Part shown: positions 51,797-62,890 of the stretch, piece after piece
Layout: every line of letters begins with the position of its first letter
How positions within the stretch are numbered: the first letter of the stretch is position 1
Assembly (NCBI RefSeq): GCF_036884655.1
Contig: NC_088340.1
Coordinates: 310,001 to 374,000 of the forward strand
Source of the DNA: Musa acuminata AAA Group
Taxonomy: Eukaryota; Streptophyta; Magnoliopsida; Zingiberales; Musaceae
Direction of reading: 5' to 3'
DNA: 64,000 nucleotides
Notes under the pieces: generated by a model
Database searches by the model: none
Told to the model about the DNA's origin: nothing
The model's input: the letters and a program-made list of their open reading frames with translations, nothing else
Program-made: the position numbers and the translations under genes

Positions 51797-52035
51797 TATA
51801 TATATATATACATATATGTATATATACATATTGATATACATATACATATACATATTCATATACATATACATATACATATACATATATATATATACATATA
51901 CATATTTATATATATATACATATACATATATACATATATATATATACATATACATATATATATACATATATATACATATACATATATATATACATATATA
52001 TATATATATGTATGTATACATATACATATACATAC

Positions 52036-52066
<31 letters not shown>

Positions 52067-52187
52067 CACATATATATATATATACACATATATATATATA
52101 CACATATATATATATACACATATATATATATACACATATATATATATATACACATATATATATATATACACACATATATATATATAT

Positions 52188-52230
<43 letters not shown>
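51797..52230. repeat. Large (CATATA/TA)n satellite, about 430 bp
   Basis: Compound units of ACATATA, TACATATATA and CACATATATATA pass into pure AT at the right end. Long Tyr/Ile or Met/Tyr open frames in several frames on both strands are repeat artefacts. Confidence 0.97.
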
Positions 52231-52231
<1 letters not shown>

Positions 52232-53849
52232 CCCTGTAAACTGTTATTCGTCACTCTGAACGTCTTGGATTGTTCAGTAATGTCTTTCTTCTGGTTTGTT
52301 AACTACATTATATAGATAATAACATTTCTTCATATGCACATTAGTTCTATATCTGCACAACCTCACATGCAAAACATAATTTGGGTATGCACATGCATGT
52401 GCATGTTAAAATTCTTGCCTATGTCTTTGTGGTGACTGTGCTGATCTTGGATCAATCATTCTTGGAATATGACGATTGCTAGTTTCATTGCTTCACCTGC
52501 AAATGAATTCAAGCAGAGAAAATGGCCTTACATCATAGAAGGATATGCTTTTTTTTTCCCTCTTTTTACAAAGAATAAATGGTGAAGACTGGATCCGATC
52601 CCAAGACTTTATTATCAATCAGCTAGGTTAGGTGATATCTTGGAAGTTCATCAGATGATGTTTTGAACCCTCAATCTTTTAATAAGTGGTCTAGTGTAAA
52701 GCTAGGGTAAGTGACATCTTTGAAATTGGCTTGATGATGTTTTGAATATTGAATCTTTTGGTAAGTGATCTGGTATTCCATTACCGGACCAATATTTTAG
52801 ATGGTGCAAGGGATATAGTTGCTCACGTATAAGCTTCCTCAGTGCCCATGACAACTTCTGCACGCTGGGCCGTCATTTTGAACAGCGTGCTACATTGAAT
52901 TTGTGAAGAACAAAGTCAAGCAGTGAAAGTAATTATCCCTAATATCAAGTTGATTACTCAGTAATGATTCTTCCCATAAATTTGAATATTAGCTTTTGTC
53001 ATAGAGCACACATAAAGCTACATGGAAGTGCTTGTTTAGTAAAACAAATACATTTGAGTATGATATCGTAGATTACATTGTGTTTGAATCAGTATTTGGT
53101 TTTAACTTTCTATATTTTTGGTCCCATGTTCTATTACCGATACATGTAAAGCATTCTTTTCTCTTAGTCTCATGAAGGAGCAGTCCCCTGTGCCAAACAA
53201 GTGACCTATGAAAATTGGCGGTCTCAGACCAAGTTGGTGTCTCACAAAAAAGAGAGAGCTGCAGATGGCAGCTGGGGATGTTGGTGGCCCTTTGTAGATT
53301 TAGCATTGGCAGGTAACCAACAACTACCAGACTTTATGAATTACAACTTGTGCAATGCCTAAGATGCTATAGACCATAACTATACATCAAACACATTGTT
53401 TTTTGTTGAAACAATGGGATGTTATTCCTAGTCCTCCAAGTATCAGAATTAATACTGGACTGACAAGTCAGCAACTGTGTCTTCTTCTAGTGACAGATTC
53501 TCTCTTCCATAATTAGTTGCAAGTAATTACTAAAGACATTCCTAGTTATTATTTGACAATCCATAGCTTCTCCAAATTGCTAGGCTGCTCAGACCTAATC
53601 TCTTTCCAGCTTTACTAAAGTTAGACTGTGTGTTAATCATTGATATGATAATGAAATAGTCATCTGATGTAAATGAAAACGTTATTAATTTTGTGCAAAG
53701 AGTTGGCATGGATTTTTCCAATCATGATAATCTTCTTGCAACTTTAATGTGTGTGATGTCCGATATAAGAGATTAGCTACGCTGAAGACCTGTGTGTGTG
53801 TTGGCAGCTACGTTGGTGGGTTCCACAGGATGAGTGGCACAAGGAGACG

Positions 53850-54290
53850 CCAGGTCAAATTCGTCGAGAAATGGCGTCCAGTTTTGCTCGCTCCGTCACG
53901 TGAGCCGTCGATTAAGTATTGGACGTCTGTCCGGTGGTTCCGTTGGAAGTTTGCCTTTCTTGCCGTCGACGCCGTCACCGAGGCGGTCGCATTACCTCCG
54001 CCCGGCGTTCCGCAAGTTGCCGCATTCTGCCACGCGTCGTCGTCCCTAGCAGTCGGTATCCTCACCTCGCCATTAAACGTTGCGTCGCCTAGCTGTCCAA
54101 CCGGTGGTGGCTTTTCCTTTCTCTTCGCTGATGCCGTCACCGGCAGGGTGACGTTACCTCAGGGTGACGTTATGGAATGTGACGCCTTTTGCCACGCGTC
54201 GCCTTCGCGTCCTCCGGTACGCTCACTTCAGAATTAACGTTGCAATCGCCCCGCTGGCGGAGCGGAGGTTTTGGCGGGAGGGGGTTTCTG
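53850..54290. repeat. CpG-rich degenerate tandem repeat upstream of GTE
   Basis: Units of about 160 bp are repeated two to three times. GCCGTCACC recurs about 160 bp apart (near 53971 and 54132), GCCACGCGTCG near 54029 and 54190, and TTAAACGTTGC/TTAACGTTGC near 54075 and 54235. The second unit carries two copies of GGGTGACGTTA, which contain the TGACG core bound by TGA-type bZIP factors. The repeat lies about 0.9-1.3 kb before the GTE start codon. Confidence 0.65.
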
Positions 54291-54725
54291 TCGCCCTTTA
54301 TTTGAGCCATGTCTCCCGTCCCCGTCGCCGTAGCCAGGAAGTAACCCACCATACTTCCTATCGTGGGTCCCAGCGAATGTCCATTGGCGGGTCGATTCCC
54401 GGGTGCGCGGGAGCCCGTGCCTCTTCGACCGCCTCGAAAGATATTTTTCGCGCCCTCACGTGCCAGCTGTCACTTTTCACGTTACCCCCTTCCCGTTTGC
54501 TCTTCTTCTGTATCCCTCTCCCTTCCCCTCCTGTGGGTCCCGTCGTTTTGCCCCCCGGAAAAAGTAAAATCGGCAAAAAGACTGATAAATAACTTTTCCT
54601 TTCTTCGGGAATGGAATAAATGAAGGCGTTGTAAGCTGCAGAACCCCCAAACGCGCGGGTCATGCGGCCCAAACTCACGCCAAATCCCAACCAAATGAAA
54701 CCTCCTCCAACTCCCTACCAAGCGG

Positions 54726-54743
54726 GATAAAAATATAATAAAA
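54726..54743 (+). promoter_or_regulatory. TATA-like element of the GTE gene
   Basis: An AT-rich island (ATAAAAATATAATAAAAG) stands out in otherwise GC-rich DNA about 450 bp before the GTE start codon. It is the best TATA-box candidate; transcription would then begin near 54760-54780. Confidence 0.4.
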
Positions 54744-54833
54744 GCGACGCTCGCCGATGGTTGGCGCGTGCCCCCGCGGCCGCCATCTCTACCGTCCGTG
54801 ACAGGCGAGCCGGTCACAGCGCTGGTCAGTCCG

Positions 54834-55172
54834 ATGGGACCCGTCTCGGCCGCTCGATCGCCCTCTTGGGGAACCGACGGCCGATATGCTGCCCTGTTCG
54901 CCCCCGGGCAGATCTCCTCGCCTTTAAGAGGCGGTGCACCCCTGCCCCTTCCTCCTCGCCAAGCCGAAGGGTCGTCTGTTGCCCTCACCGCGACCTTCGC
55001 CCCATCTCCCTTTTTCCTCCCTCCTCTCCCTGCCCCCTACGCGGCTGCCTCCGGCCGGCCTCCCTCCGCCCCTTGGCCGCCTCCCCACCCCTCCCAGTCT
55101 CGACCTCCGATGGTCCACATCGGCCGGGAAGCACCGGAACGGAGAGAGCTCGCTGGATCGCGGCCGATCTGA
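54834..55172 (+). promoter_or_regulatory. 112-codon upstream ORF in the GTE leader
   Basis: An ATG at 54834 opens a Pro/Ser/Ala-rich frame that ends at 55172, 18 bp before the main ATG at 55191. A 14-codon uORF (54757-54801) may precede it if transcription starts early enough. Both lie upstream of the main frame without overlapping it. They might reduce main-frame translation, or the reading may only reflect GC-rich DNA with few stops. Confidence 0.35.
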
Positions 55173-55190
55173 GGCCGTTACCCGCCGTTG

Positions 55191-57049
55191 ATGGCGTCGG
55201 CGCTCCTCGCCAGTAGTAATGAGCCGTGCTGGGGAGAACCAAAGGTTTATATGAGGAAGAACCCCATTTCTAACCCTAACCCTAAGCCCTGCCCTAACCT
55301 GTGCACCGTCGACTATGCCGGCGATCGCACCGCGCGATTCCGAACCATGGAGCAGGAGGACGCGCCGCCGGTAGCCACCGCCGTTGTGTCTGACGATTCC
55401 TCTTCCTTCAACCGGAGACCCGCTGACCTCAACCACCGGAGGGATCCTGCCGCTGGTGGCAGCGGGAGCTACGTGACCTTCAACATCTCGGCCTACTCCA
55501 AGACGGAGCTGAGAGAGCTGAAGCGGCGGCTTGTCTCGGAGCTTGACCAGGTGCGGAGTCTCATGATCCGGATCCAGTCGAGGGAGATCCAGTCCACTCG
55601 ATCCGCCGGATTTGGTGCGTCGGGGATCTACCCCGGTGGTGGCCGAGAGGTCACGTCCTCCGCCGGCCTACCACCCCTTGATCCCTGGGCTTCGAGGCCC
55701 TCAGGTACCTTCTCCGCCAAGACGAACAAAGAGTCGGAGTCCGATAAGCTCCTCGCGGCCATGATGAAGAAGTGCGGCCAGATTCTTTCCAAATTGATGA
55801 AGCACAAGAAGAGCATTTGGTTTAACACCCCCGTGGACGTCATCGGCATGGGTCTCCACGACTACTTCCAGATCATCAAGACGCCGATGGACCTGGGCAC
55901 GGTGAAGAAGAATCTCCACAAGGGCCTCTACCCGTCGCCGGCAGAATTTGCTTCAGACGTACGATTGACCTTCAACAACGCCTTGCTCTACAACCCCAAG
56001 GGCCACGAGGTGCACAAGCTTGCTGAACAGTTCCTCCGTCATTTCGAAGGGCTGTTCGGGCCAGCCTTCCATAAGTATGAGAAGCAGGAGGAGCAGTGCA
56101 GGGTTTCTACGGAGGCGGCACCGAGTCCTGGTCCGCTGCTGCCAATCCCAGCTTCTCCTCCAGTTCAAAGCCCGGCTCCGTTTCCGGTGGCACCCCAGGA
56201 GCAGCCAAGGCAGCAGTATCCGCATGTTGCGAGGACGACATTGGTGAAGCAACCGAAGCCCAAGGCTAAAGATCCGAACAAGCGACCGATGAGCATGGAG
56301 GAGAAGCAGAAGCTTAGCGAGGGGCTGCAGAACCTTCCGCCGGAGAAGATGTCTCACGTCTTGCACATCGTTCGGAAGGGGAACGTGAGCACAACGCAGA
56401 ACGGGGACGAGATCGAGCTGGACATCGACACCATGGACACGGAGACGCTTTGGGCGCTCGATCGGTTCCTGTGCAACTGCAAGAAGATGATGAGCAAGAT
56501 GAAGAGGCAGGAGGCGATCGCCAACGGGCTGCTGCTACATGCTGGCCACTCCGCCGCAGTTGCCGACGCCCAACTTCCAGCTGAAGGCGGTGGCGAGATG
56601 GTAATGGCTAGGATCCTCTCTCTCTTGGTCTCTGCTCGATGGATGAAGCCTCGGAGTACTAACCTGGTCATGCTATTGGGCAGTCTCCGGTGCTGGTCGA
56701 TGCGTCAGAAGTAGTTGCAGCGAAAAAGAGCAAGAAAGGAGACACCGCCGAGGAGGATGTCGACATTGGTGACGAATTACCGATCACGAACTACCCACCG
56801 GTGGAAATCCAGAAGGACACCGGTTACGCCACCTCCTCCAGTAGCTCCGACAGCGATTCCTCTTCGTCGAGTGGTATGCCGCAGCCCCGCTTCTCCTTGG
56901 TTTGCTGCAGCTGCTGCTGATTTCCTTGTGAGTAATCACATATGTTGGGTGTAGGTTCCGATTCAGGGAGCTCATCAGAGGGCGATTCGGATGAGGAGGA
57001 AAATGAGGCGCGCTCACCTGCCGCCGGAGTAAGATCTCAGAGAGACTAA
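55191..57049 (+). CDS. GTE-type BET protein (bromodomain + NET domain)
   Basis: GTE proteins (global transcription factor group E) bind acetylated histones through one bromodomain and recruit partners through an extraterminal NET domain, in the nucleus. Exons: 55191-56600, 56684-56873, 56955-57049; phases agree, 564 aa. It starts MASALLASSNEPCWGE, an N-terminus I associate with this subfamily; an in-frame TTG just before is not the start. A helical segment (about 85-115) precedes the bromodomain at about 194-288 (CGQILSKLMKHKKSIW; acetyl-lysine Asn in YNP, N268). A Pro/Gln-rich linker follows, then the NET domain at about 364-432 (KRPMSMEEKQKLSEGLQNLP, LDIDTMDTETLWALDRF). The C-terminus is an acidic Ser/Asp/Glu tail. 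Alternative ending: a GTAAGA donor at 57029 and a strong acceptor before 57103 would remove the last residues and end in Val-stop at 57108 (559 aa). The first exon is very GC-rich, as in many monocot genes. Confidence 0.94.
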
Positions 57050-57683
57050 CGACATGTCTGCATAAGCTTTTTATTTGTTGTTCTTCCTTAATTCCTCTTC
57101 AGGTGTGACCTTGGTAGGAGTTGATGATATTAGATTAGATTGGTAGCACAGGTGTAGCATATGTAAAAAGAGAAACAGGAAGTGTTTTAAAAGTGTAGGT
57201 GATGCCTTGAATTGAAGGGTGAGGGGTGGGGGAACTCCCTCAGCCAAATTGTCTTCTTAGCCTTTTGTCTTGTAAATTTTGGCTGCATTGGGTCGGAGAG
57301 TCTTCGGAGAAGTCAACATGTTGCAATTCTTTGGACCATTAAATTCCTAAGGAATTAGATGATGCAGCAGCAGCAGCAGCAGCAGCAGCAACACTGGTTG
57401 GGCTTCTCCTAAGCATCTGGCCATATCTCCAATCGTCAGAATAATCATCATTCATAGTATCATTCTCAGTTGTTACACGCGTTAGTCTTTGTCGACTGCA
57501 GCTCCAATTCAATAACCTCTGTACCATCGGACACTAAGCTGGATTTATATATTAATACCCAGCGTTACACCACTGTTTCGTGTAAATCAAGGGGATGTAT
57601 ACCACAGGCATCATCATCATCATCATGCTGTATCATTTGTATCACGTTACTCTGACATAAATCTGGTTGGTTGGTTGGTTGGT
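57050..57683. other. Convergent gap: 3' ends of GTE and the PUF-like gene
   Basis: This contains the GTE 3' UTR and probably the 3' UTR of the opposing gene. A (GCA)n run of about nine units lies at 57365-57391, CATCAT repeats near 57608-57625, and (TTGG)n near 57664-57682. No additional gene is supported. Confidence 0.6.
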
Positions 57684-58980
57684 TTAATTAAAGTCGAAAT
57701 CTATGCTTCGTGTGATGCCCCAAAGGATCTGCATAAAAAGTATAAAACTCCAGTAACTTTTGAGTGATCAAGTCTAAACCCATAGCAATTTGATGAAACT
57801 AACTTACACGATGAGCTTCGAAGACAGATCCAATGATCATCAAGCACTCAATCAGAGCAGGGGCTAACGCATCTTTGGCTGCTTCATATTTGCAATCATT
57901 CACAGGAGGAGAAACTGTGTTCATCCATAACACAACTTTGTCATCTGGTAAACATCATCGCCAATAACCAAGTCGGAAATGTTCTAACTATTTTGGATAC
58001 CAATTTAGTGAAAAAAACAGAAGCATTTAATGGCAGCTAAATCTTCAGTATTAACACTACTAGGTTGGCCTCAGCAATATTATTAGCTACACAAACATAA
58101 ATTAAAGAGTGAGAAGGGGTTGAGGCCCCTCGGCTGGGTGTGCCAGGATTACAACAGGTGGTCAGTGCCATACAGGTAAAAGAAATCTAAAATTTTATAT
58201 AAAAGACAGTTCACTATTTCCTAGTTTTACCGAAAGAGATTCAGATCAAACCTCTGAATCATTTTGAAATTATTTAGGGCAAAGGAAAATGAAATCATTT
58301 TGAGCACAAGGATAAAGTAAGGAAAATTTCAATGGCAATTAGTAAAGCAGGTCAACACAAGTATTTAGGAATTATAACTCTCTTTTTATCATCATCATTG
58401 TATTGTCCAAAGTGCTGTCATTATGTTAATATGAGGTCTATACTTGTCAATCGATGGATCAAGTCATTTGTTTATATCATAGGATATAAGTAATCGAACA
58501 GAATGCAAGTCCCACTTCAAATTGATGTTACTGAAGGAAGCCAGGCTTATGCTAATTCTTGTAGAATGCAGAGTATGAATGATAAATTTGAGAAAAATGC
58601 ATAATGAAGCTGATAACATGCAGTGATACATCATAATTTTAAGAAAACTGTAAAAAACACCAGCTAGCGTTGGCATTGGCTTGAACCAAAACAAGGGCAC
58701 CGTACTGAGCAGTTTTAATCATCTTCAAATTGCTTGCGACATATATGACAATTATAAAACTCTTTTAAGTTCAAATTTGCATGTAGTATATATCTTTTAT
58801 TAAAAGAACTTTCTCAAAATTAACGACTAGAGCTTGAAGCCACATACCTTCACCACATGACTGCTCTGCCCAAGCAACCATATGTTTCTTGTAGGCAACT
58901 TTCTCCAAAGCCTGCAGATCAACTTTTATGTGATCGAGCAAGATTGCACAATGTTCATCAGTGCATGTTTCAAGAATCTT
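57684..58980 (-). CDS. C-terminal exons of a PUF-like (Pumilio-type) protein
   Basis: Three minus-strand exons join in phase: 58848-58980, 57808-57944 and 57684-57728 (stop TAA). The first reads KILETCTDEHCAILLDHIKV, then LQALEKVAYKKHMVAWAEQ. This follows the pattern of the last Pumilio repeat (VQK.LETC, then IK..L.AL....Y.KH.VA..E), an RNA-binding fold used in mRNA repression. The next exon (VSPPVNDCKYEAAKDALAPA, then LIECLMIIGSVFEAHR) is not typical of PUF proteins and I do not recognise it. The 133-nt exon starts in phase 0 after a good acceptor. Its upstream partner was not found within the 5 kb to the right edge, so the next intron is long or the gene continues off-window. The exon chain is credible; the family call is tentative. 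It could instead be another helical-repeat protein or a decayed copy. Confidence 0.5.
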
Positions 58981-61900
58981 CTGAACCACAGAGATGGAAA
59001 TGAATCCTTCATCATTACCCGGAAAGAACACATCAACACCATGACAAAGACAAACAACAGTGAACAAACAAATTCCCAATGTGCTCTATTCTCAAGCTGC
59101 ATTCAATTATGTAAAGCATCATTTCCACAAGAACCAAGAAATTCTAGGAGTGAGAATTGTTCAACTAATTTAATTAATGGAAATGAATTACAAACTCAAT
59201 CGGTATTACTAGGGTTCGTTAACGGTTTTCGCTCAGTAATAAAAAAACCGAGTAAAGACCAGGATAGCAACAAATAACTGAGCATTTTCTATGGTTTACT
59301 ATAAGCATTTTCTACCTGACATATGGAGAACATATAACTGAATCTTTTTTCATAGATACTATTGACTGTAGTGTTCATGGATTGTTAAAACCAAGTAAAG
59401 ACCAGGATAGCAACATATCAGCTAGCAGTTCCATCATGTGTGGGCCAAAAGAAGACAGCCATCTGGTACAAGGCACACCAAGGATTGCACTAAATAGTAC
59501 ATATTTACCTATATAATGAACACAGTGCAGATATATGACATCATATACATTCACATTGGATTAGCTAATGTTTTCTGAAGTAAGAACAAAGGTGCAGGTG
59601 TGGCTACAAGCATGGAAGCCACATTTTTTTGAACCTTCAATAAGAAAATGCTTGGGTTCAAAGCAAGATATTTTTTTTTAAGAAACATCGGAATTACCTA
59701 CAGCACCATGGAAACAAGCTTCCTGCTACTAGGGACGAGCATTACTATGTTATACTGCTACTCCATTTAGAACTCTAACATGCATCAAGTAGAATGAAAA
59801 AGAAAAGGCCAAACTAGGAGATTTTCAAGTTTTGGCACAGTACTAGTTCTTTATCCACAATTCTGAAGAATTTATAAACAGAAACAGCTCTCGACCTTCA
59901 GGAAAAAATTCATATTTAATCCCTAAAAAATGCCCAGATATCATTATCCTACTGCCATCTTGTTTAATATTTCAGATATGAGCAAGCAACAGATTAGTAA
60001 ACGCCAAGACCATATATTAGTCAAAACTTACAACAAATAAATATCTACTTGAACTTTTGAATCTTTTATATGAGCAATACTTGCTTTCAAAAGACACGAA
60101 CATTATATCTTTCTTAATACTTCTACAAAAGGATCATAACATAAGTTTATTTCCATTTCAACTCATAAACTTGTTAATATAGAATGCTTAGGATAATTTT
60201 TCAAAGCAACTCATATTTGAATGTCTTTCCATAAATAAAAGCATAAGTACCATTAAGGTGACATATCAGAGTATAAGTCATATTTGCACCTTTATATGAA
60301 TACTACCATTAACTATCCATAAATATATATAATTATAGCTATAAGGATGCATATTCAGATTAGAAAAACATCAATATAACCAAAGGTCCATGTAAGAACA
60401 GAAAGCCATAATCACAAGCCCCAAAATCAAATAGCATAATCAAATATCACACTAAACTTGTAAGATCAAAATTAATCTCTAATCCTATACACTTTTCTGA
60501 TTAGCAGGAAAACTTGATAATCCAAAAACATGTGAATTTCTTGGTGCCAAAACGAACCTTCAGTAAACCTTTTTTTTTTCCTTCTCTATTTCTTTCCTCT
60601 CTTATTTCTTTTTCATTTCTTCTTTCTTCTGCAGCCTCTTGCAACTATTTCCTTGATGAAGTGATCCCTTTCTTTTGTATTACCATACTGCAGTCACTTC
60701 TCAGTAACATTTGAAGCAAATTCGTGCTGGCTCATCTGTAAAGATTGCCTAAATAATTTGCTAATGATTTGGCTTCTTTTTGTAGGTTTCCCTTCTTTAA
60801 ATTATGCTGAAGGCAATGTTATTATGCTAATGTGACCGTAGGTAGAAAACAACATCAACTTGGAAAATTTTGCGAAGTAGTATACATTAATCAAATATAG
60901 ATACGAGTCACAACAAAAATAAGTTATCTTTGTATATACTACATAGTACTCTACTTCCTCGAGAGAAAGCTACACAAACCCAAGAAAAAACTATATATTA
61001 GCATTCAAATCAAAAGTATGTTTTTGATATCACTTTAGTTGGATGTGCAGTTATTATGCATAAAAATGAGGAAATAAGAAAACCTGGAAAAAAAATGTCG
61101 AAACGAGATCGTCAACCAAACAGGTGAATTTGAGTGAGCCCATTTCACCACATAAAGGTTCCAAGATAAAAAGATATCCTCTCCCACTATTGGATATGCA
61201 AAACAATGCATAACATATAAAATTTAATATCAGGTGGTACCATCCCAGAAGCATGAGGATAGTGAGTGTTCCTGTACCACTTTACAAAGACTTAGTTGAA
61301 CCCCAAACTCTAAGTCGTGTAGCACCCAAATAATACCGACTTGCAAGAATTAGCCCTAATTGCAATCTCTTGCTAGGTTGCATCGCATGGAACTTCAAGC
61401 AAATTGCGATTGATGACGCACAGAGGTTCTTGGTAATACTGGTCAAGAGGCATGGAAGCTCGCAAAAAGCTAAACCGGTCTCCAGTTCATGGACAACCTA
61501 AGACTAGCTCTTTAAGAGATTCTAACTTAAAAGACATCGAGATAATAAAATATAAATAACTAAGAATTTTTTTGCACTGAAATATACTCTCGATAGATTT
61601 TGTCCATAGGCCAGAAGCTGATTGTTTCTACACGATAAATTTAGAACATAAAGATATCTTGAAGATTCATGATAGTAAGAATGTTTCTGTCTATCAGAAT
61701 GAAATCCAGCTGATATCTGCCACCTCCTCTTCTCCCTACTTTTGTCACCGCCACCACTCCTACCAGAACACATCACTTCCTACTAGTACCAATACACAAC
61801 CCCTTCACCCTCCTACCAGTGTGCATCATCCTCCTAATGAGTGTTGGGTTACCACTCTGTTTTGGTCTGACCATCAGTTGCTATCGATACCAGACCAAAA

Positions 61901-62384
61901 TTTCATGCATATAACTTTTGTAACCAACTGAATTCAAGTTATAAAAACATAAACAATCAACTTCCTAGTGAAAAATAATAATAATAATCTACTCGAACAA
62001 AGTCAAACAGTGAACCAGCTGATTAATAAGATATATGTAGGTTAAGAACAAATAAAGTATTATTAGAATCTGCTTCAACTAAAAATCCACTGAACTGATG
62101 TTAAAACAAAACATAACTTCTGCAAATATATGCAGGATCGAAGTACTAGGCAACTGCTAATAGATAAAAGGTAAAAGCTACTAAAAGCAATAAAAGGTCC
62201 TTCCTTAGGCATATGACTAGTTACAGTGTCAAATTTCTTCAGAACAAAGACAACTATCAGACATAATAAGTACATTAACTGGCATTTTAAATCTTTCCGA
62301 CAAATACAGTAGCAAATCTTTTATAACTTGAAGCATTTTGACTGAATCAATCAAGTTTTATAACTCCTTTTTGCCCAGACAGGT

Positions 62385-62890
62385 CTGTAGCAACTGGTAT
62401 TTACTGGTCGTGAACCGATACATGGCCTGACCCATTTCGAGCTGACTGGTCCATACAAAAAAAATTTCATGAGGCCCGCGACACAAACTCTAACTGCAAG
62501 ATGCACAAAGCCCATTGCCTTCCACTGCTGCCCACCACACACTGCCGATGGGTATGTTTCCTCCTCTTCTCCTCCACCTCCTCCTCCTCCTCTTCTTCCT
62601 TCCTTTTCATCCTCATCTTCCCCATTGCTTCCTATTCTACCTTCCTCTTCCTCTTTCTTCCTCCTCTTCTGCCTTTCTCCTCTTCCTTTTTCTTCCCCCT
62701 TCCTCCTCTCCTTTTACTGCCTCCTCTTCTTCCTTTCTCCCTTTTTTCCTTCCTCTTTCCCCTCTTCCTCCACTGTTTCCTCTTCTCCTTCTTCTTCCTC
62801 TTTGGTACATACCGGTGTACCATGTGTCAGTACACTGGTACTAGTCGACATGTATTAGTCCAGTTAAATACTGGTATAGTACCCCAATAC
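62385..62890. mobile_element. Possible hAT-related repeat enclosing a pyrimidine tract
   Basis: Both flanks (CTGGTATTTACTGGTCGTGA on the left; GGTACATACCGGTGTACC and CACTGGTACTAG on the right) have the GGTAC-type motifs of the hAT elements at 40163 and 47606. They surround a long TCC/CTT-rich strand (about 62560-62805). Clear inverted ends and a target duplication were not found. Confidence 0.35.
62560..62805. repeat. Polypyrimidine (TCC/CTT) tract
   Basis: About 245 bp are almost wholly C and T on the + strand. The Ser/Pro/Leu/Phe-rich frames across it, and the Lys/Arg/Glu-rich frames on the other strand, are compositional artefacts. Confidence 0.9.

Larger units (their letters stand above)
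48011..53740. other. Intergenic, no coding gene supported
   Basis: After the SRF stop codon come the 3' UTR, AT-rich DNA with T/A runs (48530-48700), a TGTCA pentamer run at about 49311-49338, a GC-richer patch at 49420-49640 with a consensus donor at 49550, a splice-bounded segment near 50306, an AT run at 51299-51327 and a large CATATA satellite at 51797-52230. No open frame resembles a known protein. A spliced non-coding transcript is possible but unproven. Confidence 0.5.

Noticed and set aside
51791..52259. Overlapping 95-147-codon frames on both strands
   Set aside because: All follow the CATATA satellite; composition is only Tyr, Ile, Met, Val, Thr, Cys and His.
53749..54237. 162-codon + frame upstream of GTE
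   Set aside because: GC-rich tandem repeat with few stops; the frame has no domain and the repeat unit explains its length.
54482..55436. Minus-strand frames of 168 and 170 codons
   Set aside because: Shadows in the GC-rich leader and first exon of GTE.
55953..56366. 137-codon minus-strand frame
   Set aside because: Antisense shadow of the bromodomain and linker coding sequence.
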